DNA from: Nepenthes gracilis
Lineage: Eukaryota; Streptophyta; Magnoliopsida; Caryophyllales; Nepenthaceae
DNA length: 64,000 nucleotides
Assembly (NCBI GenBank): GCA_033239525.1
Contig: BSYO01000020.1
Coordinates: 6,139,892 to 6,203,891 of the forward strand
Direction: 5' to 3'
The notes below the pieces were generated by a model, which was not told the origin of the DNA, ran no database searches, and saw only the letters and a program-made list of their open reading frames with translations. Positions 57,600 through 64,000 of this stretch are shown here, piece by piece. Numbering within the stretch: the first letter of the stretch is position 1; each line of letters begins with the position of its first letter. The translations under genes and the position numbers were made by a program.

Positions 57600-58362
57600 T
57601 CTCTATTATTGTCACGTTTTCACTTGTAATAACATTTTTTAATGTGGCCTTTCTTCCCGCAGTAATGACATTCGAGGTTTTGGTACATCGATCGGGACTT
57701 ACTACGACCCTTCTTTCCAGATTTTGGGCCACGTTCTTTGCTCCTTTCCTGTAATTCTGTGACCAGTAAGTCAGAGTACTGAGAGGAACAAGAGGCCTGT
57801 GACCGACGCCTCATCTCCTCGTTTAGCACAACTCCTTTTGCCATTTCCAAGGTCACCATGCCATTTAGAACAGTATTGGTTATGGTGATTCGTATCACCC
57901 CCTAAGAGTTTGGCAGAGTAGTTAGGAGCCATAAACCCAACACTTCATCTTCGAATTTGATGCCCGTGCTGTTCAATCGGTCAAGACACCCTTGAAATTC
58001 ATTTAGGTGGTCAGCAACGGGCATTCTCTCATTGTACTTCACTTGCATCAATTTATTCAAGTGAAATAATTTGTTGTTTCCTGTCTTAGAGGCATAGAAA
58101 GTTTCTAGCTCTCCTATCGTGTCTTCACATCCGTCTCATTTCGGATAGGACTGTACACGTTGTCATCAACAAATTGCCGAATGTAACTACAGACCTATTT
58201 GTACTCAAAAATCCCACTCTTCCTTTGATTTTGCTTTAGGCTTTTGCGCCACGAATACTGGAAGATGCATTGTCTTCACAAACAGTAGGTCGGCCATCTT
58301 ACTTTTCCAAGTATTGTAGTTTGTGCCGTTTAAACAGATCATCTTATTTCCCACTTCCATCG
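57600..58362 (-). pseudogene. Copia gag, broken
   Basis: Starts at ATG 58362 (MEVGNKMICLNG), the same start motif as in the array units at 31820 and 36527. Further on, VADHLNEFQGCLDRLN and FEDEVLGLWLL are readable near 58010-57920. The frame 57898-57620 gives ITNTVLNGMVTLEMAKGVVL, a KERGPKSGKKGRSKS basic stretch and the knuckle CHYCGKKGHIKKCYY. It would form the virus-like particle. Several stops and frame changes lie in the N-terminal half. Confidence 0.75.
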
Positions 58363-58398
58363 GTTTCAATAAATTTTAACATCGATACAAATAATCTA

Positions 58399-58412
58399 TC
58401 TCTGATATTACT
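58399..58412 (-). other. decayed primer binding site
   Basis: On the minus strand gtaatatcagagat follows the LTR end; it corresponds to tggtatcagagat of the related array with G-to-A changes. Confidence 0.6.
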
Positions 58413-59138
58413 TATTGGGAAAGAAATGTCGATCGATTGGTGAAACTGAGAGGACAAACACGATAGGCACACACAAGCACAATAAGGAAATAGGAGAGAA
58501 TTGAAATACAGTTTTACATGAAATTCTTCTTCTGAATAAAAAAAAATTACGGGACACTTAATCTACAAAATCACACTATAAAATTTGATCGCAAAAAACC
58601 TAACTACACAAGCCGCCAAAGAACAAAGAATAAAAGTAAAGCACTACTCATTTTGTTTTTCTGTGTTTTTTCGCTCACTTCACACTTGAAAAACATAGCA
58701 ATGTACATGTTTATATACAAATGTATCATGTGGCATCTACTCTGCAAAACAATCGCACGCACTGCAAAGCCTGCCACCCTACAAAACACATTCCTGTAGG
58801 GAGCAGTTATTCTACTCTGTAAAATGGCTACTAGTTTTGGAAGGTCAACTTCTTTATCTGTAAAATCTGTTATCTGTACAGATTTTACGAGTCAGCTTTT
58901 TCAGACAGATTGTTTTTCGTCCATCATTAGTTGACGTTCCATGCGACTTTATTATTTCGGCAAATTTTTATTTTCTTTGACCTTGTGAAACTCTCTCGAA
59001 GTTCCACTCTGGATCTTCCTCCATTTCGCTCAAGTAAAATTACTCCGGCATTTCTTCCATTCCGACCAAATGAAACCACTCCGACCTTTTTTTTCATTCC
59101 GGCCACTTCCTACATGAGAGTGATCTAAAATCCCAACA
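58413..59138 (-). repeat. 5' LTR of reverse-strand Copia element
   Basis: 726 bp, starts tgttgggattttagatc at 59138 on the minus strand. It is colinear with 53600-54372 but with many substitutions and small indels, so this insertion is older than the Copia element at 16794. Confidence 0.88.
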
Positions 59139-60130
59139 TTAGGTTTCTATAACGGGAGGTTTATGACCTATTTTATATGTTAGTTTTACCGATAAGGTTA
59201 TGGTGCTTAAACAACGATGTCAAACTCTAATTTTTTAGTCATTTCTATGACATTAAGCTGGCGTTTGGATGTCGAAAACATTATAAAAGGGGAGTTAACT
59301 TTGTTAGATTAAACGAGAGTCATTTTAAACACAATGGGGTGCTGAAAAAATAAAGAAATGACAAAAAAACTAGAATTTTTGTTATCTGTTTAAGATTCAA
59401 TTTGTGCCTTATTCTTCATCAAATTCTAGACATGTTTATACTCCTATGAGGAATGAACTATTGGTTGCTTTCGTCTCGATTGTTTTTTTATTGGTTAAAG
59501 TTAGGATTTGTCGCTTATTTTGTGTTGTATAATTAAGGTGCTTGGTATTGATGGTAACTAAATCTCATACTTGTAATATGTTTGAGAAAAAGTTGGTTGG
59601 AGGAATTATTTATGGCCGAATCTCAAACACAATAAAGATAATTTCTGACATAAGATCTCAAGATTTTTCTTAGTTGCGAAAGATTTTTATAAAAAATATA
59701 TTATACAATTTATATGCTTATTTGTATATATATTGATTATTCCTCATGATTTCAATGGGGAGTGATGGAGAGGCTTTTGGTGTTGGCGTTTTCCCAAATT
59801 GAATCACCTAATTTGGGCCTAGCTAATTATAGGATTTAGCAAGTTTATAATAATTTATCGGATATTGTTTAGATACTTTTAAGTGATATAATATTCATTT
59901 ATATATCAATTTGTGTACGAGTTTATTAATATAAATCAATATATTATATATCATACTATCTAAAAGTGACTTAATTATGTCCCAACACCACTATTTTTTT
60001 TTTTTTAACTTATCAGTATAATTGACTTTAATATTGAGCCTCACATGGGGTAATGTAATTGGCTTTAATAAACAACACATGGGAATCAATAAGTAGGTTA
60101 GAAAAATTCCAGCTATTATAGTATTTATAA
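59139..60130. other. AT-rich intergenic DNA
   Basis: Begins with the target duplication ttagg. Long A/T runs, no gene or element recognised. Confidence 0.4.
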
Positions 60131-61153
60131 ATGTATTGGGTATTGATGCACCTTGGATCTATACTTGTTGGAACTATTGACCCAAAGAACTTCCTTGACT
60201 CTGTTATTTGCCTTTGATCTTATTGAGGAACAGAAGCTATGTTGAGCTACGAATAAAGACCAAGTTAGTAGCCAGTAAAAATGTCAGCACCTAGTGCAAA
60301 TGTCATTCATGGGTCCCTCAAGGGACCACCGATGGATTTTGGCCCTTCCTACTTGACTTGTCAAAAAATGTCTTAACAATCATCAAAGAAGATTACACGA
60401 AGGATATGTGATAGTACAAGTTGGCCTTATTAGATAAGAGTCCTAGTGCCAGTGTAGCTACCCTTGACCATATTTTTGTAGCTAATTAGCCACTAAATAC
60501 TTCCCAATGGCTATGTTTAGTATCTAACATATAAATATCTTGTCAACCCTCATTTATAAGGATTTAGCTATCAACAAAAAGAACAAGCTGATAAAATCCT
60601 CTCCCGCACTCTTTCACTGAATAGATGCCATCAAACTGTCAACCTTATGAGGATTAAAGGCAAACTCTTAATTTACGTGGTCAGAATCATCACAACCTCT
60701 TATAAAGAGAGAATTTACCATTAGAGAGACCCCATCAGTTCTGAAGAGGTGCTATCCACCCTCACACTAGCAAAGTCTCACCTTTGGGAGAAGGCTAGTG
60801 CTTTCCGTTTGCAAAGACCGAATATTATTTAGTACTTAGGGTACTAGTAACCTGCATTTCTAAAAGGTCATATATTTTTTATTGAGCTTATTATAATGTT
60901 TGACCCCTATTAACTAATCCACCAAAAAACAAGAGTCCCATGACAAAACTTAAAGATTTGATAATCTCTTATCGTACTTTACTTTTCTCGAGCTTATAAT
61001 GATTTTGACATTAAATATAATGACTCGGAAGTAAACTTGAGCCTCTTAACTTTGTTATCTGCGGTGTATAAGATTAGGGTCCCTACATTTGGACTAGAGT
61101 CTTGCATTGGATGAACATTACCTTGAACAAGAACCCAATTTAGGTAGGCATCA
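60130..61153 (+). repeat. probable LTR of a decayed Gypsy element (left border uncertain)
   Basis: The right border is inferred from the word ggcatca (61148-61153) followed by atggccccatttgtgaaaacg, which matches the LTR end/primer site junction at 6363-6390. A TATA-like tataaaga lies at 60701-60708. The left border could be near tgatgcac (60142), but no partner LTR is available. Confidence 0.45.
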
Positions 61154-61175
61154 ATGGCCCCATTTGTGAAAACGA
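61154..61175 (+). other. decayed primer binding site
   Basis: atggccccatttgtgaaaac has the spacing and pattern of ttggcgccgtctgtgggaac, with substitutions at several sites. Confidence 0.5.
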
Positions 61176-61249
61176 TTTAGCTAAGCCCAATACTAACAAG
61201 ACTAACCACCTCAAAATAAAAGATATAAAAGAACAAGAGTGACAAAAAA

Positions 61250-62340
61250 CACCATCATCATGGGAAGTTTAGGCTAGTAGGGCTCCTTTTCAAAAGCATC
61301 CTTGAGGGAGCAAAAACTTCTTGGTCCCAGAGACGTGGCCATCCTGGACATAGTCAGTGTGCTCATAATGACTTGGATGAAATGGCCAACACCCTAAAAA
61401 GGCTCACTTATGCAGTGGAGCCCCCACTAATTGATGAAGGTTGGCGCATAAACCTAGGCAAAACTGGCACCCCACACCAAATATACAGCCCAACTATGCT
61501 AGCTTAGAGGTGCCAAGGGTAGGAACAACTGCATCAAGAACAGACCAACCCAGAAGCCTCAACTATAGCCTAGCAATGCCAAAATCGCCACCATACATTG
61601 CCTCCCTCGATCAAGGAGGTCTATAGTGACATGCTTCAGCAATAAAGCCTCAACTAGGAGAAGGGCCACGAGGGTTAAGAACTCATGATGAAATGAAATT
61701 GGGACTAATAGTGGGGCTAGCGCAGACCTCAGGACTCTCCTCAATGCCCATAGATAGATGTCCACAGCCTAGGTCAAAGAGAGGGTCCAAAGGATAGAAT
61801 AGAAAATCTTCAGCGGCCCAAGTTTAGCAAGTGAGATGGAGAAAGCAATTGTAACCCCTTCTTAGAGGCCATATTGGGATTCCCCTTGCTAGAGAAATTC
61901 AAAGCTTCCCAAATGGAATATTACAATGGCGCCATAGATCCTACGACCATTTGGACCATTTTTGCACTCTCCTAAAGTTTCAAAGATTTAGTGATGTGAC
62001 CCATGCCAGAGCTTCTTGTAGATGCTAAAAGGCAACACATCAATGTGGTTATATTCTACAAATGAACAACATCAATTCTTTTAAGGTGCTATCCAAGAGT
62101 TTCTTATGCTAGATCACATCCAACAAGAAGCCAAAGAAAGACCACGGGCACTTAGCCACCGTGCATTATGGGCAAAAAGGTAGCCACCATGCCTACTTTT
62201 GTAGGCTCGACATTATCCTATCAAAGGAAGCCAACTCTGCTTGAATGGCCAACCATTTGACCGAAGATAAACTCAATAGCTTGAGGAGGTTCTTGGTGGA
62301 GAAGTTCTCGGCTAAAAACACCCTACATTTGGCAATCTGC
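61250..62340 (+). pseudogene. gag-like remnant of a Gypsy element
   Basis: No frame stays open for long. Around 61855-61960 LEAILGFPLLEKFKASQMEY then YNGAIDPTTIWT resembles the start of the Tat gag capsid region (PLPKKFKLPQ...YDGTTDP). Frames after it carry a cluster of stops. The segment lies directly after an LTR and primer site, as gag should. Assignment rests on this short match and on position. Confidence 0.45.
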
Positions 62341-62729
62341 CAGAGCTAATGTAGTGCATGCATTTGACCCCACTAAGTAAACCCACAGCAACATCTTGAT
62401 GTAGATGAAGATGAGCACCTGTTGAGGAGCCAACATCTTAGTTTCACGCCAATTTTGGCTCCTCAGCGGGTGCTCATCTTCATCTACATCAGGATGTTGT
62501 TGTGGGTTTGCTTAGTGGGGTCAAATGCATGCACTACATTAGCTCTTGGCCAGATTGCCATCTGAGCTGTTAAATTCGTGTGCTTCTTGCTGAGAACTTC
62601 CTCCAGTCAAGAACCTCCTCAAGCTATTGAGCTTATCTTCGGTCAAATGGTTGGCCATTCAAGCAGAGTTGGCTTCCTTTGATAGGATAATGTCGAGCCT
62701 ACAAAAGTAGGCATGGTGGCTACCTTTTT
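62174..62729. repeat. large imperfect inverted repeat (arms ~260-275 bp, spacer ~21 bp)
   Basis: The left arm 62174-62433 and right arm 62455-62729 are reverse complements with few mismatches and some indels (for example aaaaaggtagccaccatg against catggtggctacctttttt, and gagcacctgttgaggagcca against tggctcctcagcgggtgctc). The loop is 62434-62454. A transcript would form a long hairpin. The right arm ends exactly where the next LTR starts. Confidence 0.9.
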
Positions 62730-64000
62730 TGTGAGGTTCCGGATTTAGGAACTTGATAATAAGGAGGCGATTAGTATGTTAATGATTAATACTAATCATT
62801 TGGGATGATTAAGGTTTGGTACCGGAAGAAAAATCGAAAATCATTCGGTCCGGCTTTGAAAGATATAAAAGATACAAGAGCGCCGAGCCGGTGACAAAAA
62901 ACGCGCCGCGCGTTTGTTTTCCCTCATTTCGCGATCGGCCGAGGGTTTGGAGGAGAGAGAGAGCGCGACCGAAGAGAGAAGAAGGAGATCGAGCTCGGAT
63001 TCCCGCCCGAAAGCCGTGGTATAAAGGTGGAAGCACGCGTAGGCAAGTGTTCTCATACCCACTTCTCGTTCTCTTTCGTTGTTTTATGTATTTTCATTTT
63101 GTGTCGATACCCACGGGAACGTTAGATCTCGATACCCATGCCTTGAGGTCCAAGAAAATGCAATTCGTGTCCGATTCGCCCGGGTGGGTTTTAAAACCCT
63201 AACCTACGGGAATTTGGGGGTTTCCTTTCCCGGCCTCGTATCATGAAATTGACCTCAAAATTGGAGTGCCACGTCCCAATGATGTATATATGTCGGCCGC
63301 GGGTCCGATCTCGCACGTTGGGACCCGTTAGCGCCCGGCCCTCTAAAGGGGCGCGCTGTGCTCAGGTGATAATGACCTTGGAAATGATGATGTGATCCTA
63401 GAATACGAATACCCGTGCCAATTGTATGTATATATCACCCGAATCCCGCAAGATTTGACCCGTTCGTGGCATCAGCCTTGAAAGAATTCCGCGTTAACCC
63501 GAAAGTAAATGGGAAGTTGCATACTTCCACCCTCGTGATAAGTTAAATCGAACCCAAATGTGTAATATCGGTACAAAGAGTACGCATTTAATCTACCGGA
63601 CGTCCGATTTCTAAGTATCGAACCGTGTACGGCGTCCGGGTGTTCAAAGAGAAATCGATAATGTTCACCAAAAGCAAATGAGAAATGTAAAGTGATATGT
63701 GATCATAATTGTAATGAAAGTAACGTTTAAATGATTAAACGTAAATGTAAGCCCCCAGATGTGAATCCGTGCTTTGGAGGCGAAGGAATGAGTCTCGGAG
63801 GTTCCAAAGTGACTTGTGATCAATTGAGGTATGTAAACTAATCTATATTGTGAACTTAGAGTGATTTGTTGTGGATTAAGGGAATTGAGTCCCAGACCAA
63901 TAAAGAATTGAATTCCATTGGACATGGAGAACCGTGACGTGAATGGAAGGGAGTCCACATTGTGCTTGTGATGATATGATCTCCTGATGGAGATGTGTTT
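62730..64000 (+). repeat. start of an LTR, cut by the window end
   Basis: Starts tgtgaggttccgg. TATA-like gatataaaag is near 62861, followed by an aggagagagagagcgcgacc block (62951-62970) that matches the block after the TATA of the LTR at 28932. More GC-rich than that copy. There is no end or internal sequence within the window, so solo LTR or full element cannot be told. Short frames inside are not supported as genes. Confidence 0.6.

Larger units (their letters stand above)
53600..59138 (-). mobile_element. Copia retrotransposon on the reverse strand, related to the tandem array
   Basis: LTRs 53600-54372 and 58413-59138 have TGTTGGGAT...CCCAgcA or CCCAatA ends in element orientation. A perfect 5-bp target duplication ttagg lies at 53595-53599 and 59139-59143. 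The gag and pol motifs match those of the array at 31070-41203 (same start motif, same gag segment, same RT context), but sequence and LTRs are clearly different, so it is a related family. Frames are broken in many places. Confidence 0.9.

Noticed and set aside
63720..63958. 97-residue open frame on the minus strand near the window end
   Set aside because: Lies inside the probable LTR and has no recognisable motif.

Overview
The window is plant nuclear DNA, and essentially all of it that can be read is transposable-element sequence. It holds LTR retrotransposons of the Ty3/Gypsy and Ty1/Copia superfamilies: tRNA-iMet-type primer sites, polyproteins in the plant Copia order PR-INT-RT-RH, and Gypsy elements with a second RNase H like the plant Tat group. 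Much of it is AT-rich intergenic DNA. A seed plant with a repeat-rich genome is implied; the species cannot be told. I found no convincing single-copy host gene, rRNA gene or functional tRNA gene.

Layout. (1) 1-5102: 3' part of a GC-rich Tat-like Gypsy element on + (RNase H, extra RNase H, integrase, antisense-ORF remnant, PPT, 3' LTR). (2) 5171-24634: a complete but dead Tat-like element on + (LTR, gag, protease, RT, two RNase H domains, integrase, 39-bp repeats, antisense ORF, 57-bp repeats, LTR). It carries two insertions: a solo LTR at 12358-~14230 and a Copia element at 16794-23055 (TSD tattc). (3) 26206-~27650: LTR plus 36-bp repeats of a truncated relative on -. (4) 28932-30982: a 2-kb solo LTR. 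(5) 31070-41203: a tandem Copia array, LTR-internal-LTR-internal-LTR, with one TSD (aaacc). (6) 43180-46127: degraded Tat-like pol on -. (7) 46133-52891: a non-autonomous Tat-like element on - that lost its pol but keeps an antisense gene with a canonical intron. (8) 53600-59138: a Copia element on -, related to the tandem array, TSD ttagg. (9) ~60130-62433: LTR, primer site and gag of another decayed Gypsy element, ending in a ~260-bp inverted repeat. (10) 62730-64000: start of an LTR related to those at 12358 and 28932, cut by the window end.

The most interesting signal is the gene carried antisense in the 3' region of the Tat-like elements. Parts of it are recognisable in three independent copies (3060-3850, 14463-16243, 47679-49863). 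They share a start-region motif, a TATA-like box upstream, a gypsy-type transposon domain, a coiled coil and a C-terminal tryptophan/cysteine motif. The copy at 47679 also has a 68-bp intron with GT-AG ends. The three-LTR array with a single target-site duplication is the second structural highlight.

The elements are decayed. In the places I compared with family consensus, premature stops fall mostly where Gln or Arg codons are expected (CAG, CAA or CGA to stop), as methylated-cytosine deamination would produce. Several catalytic residues are changed the same way.
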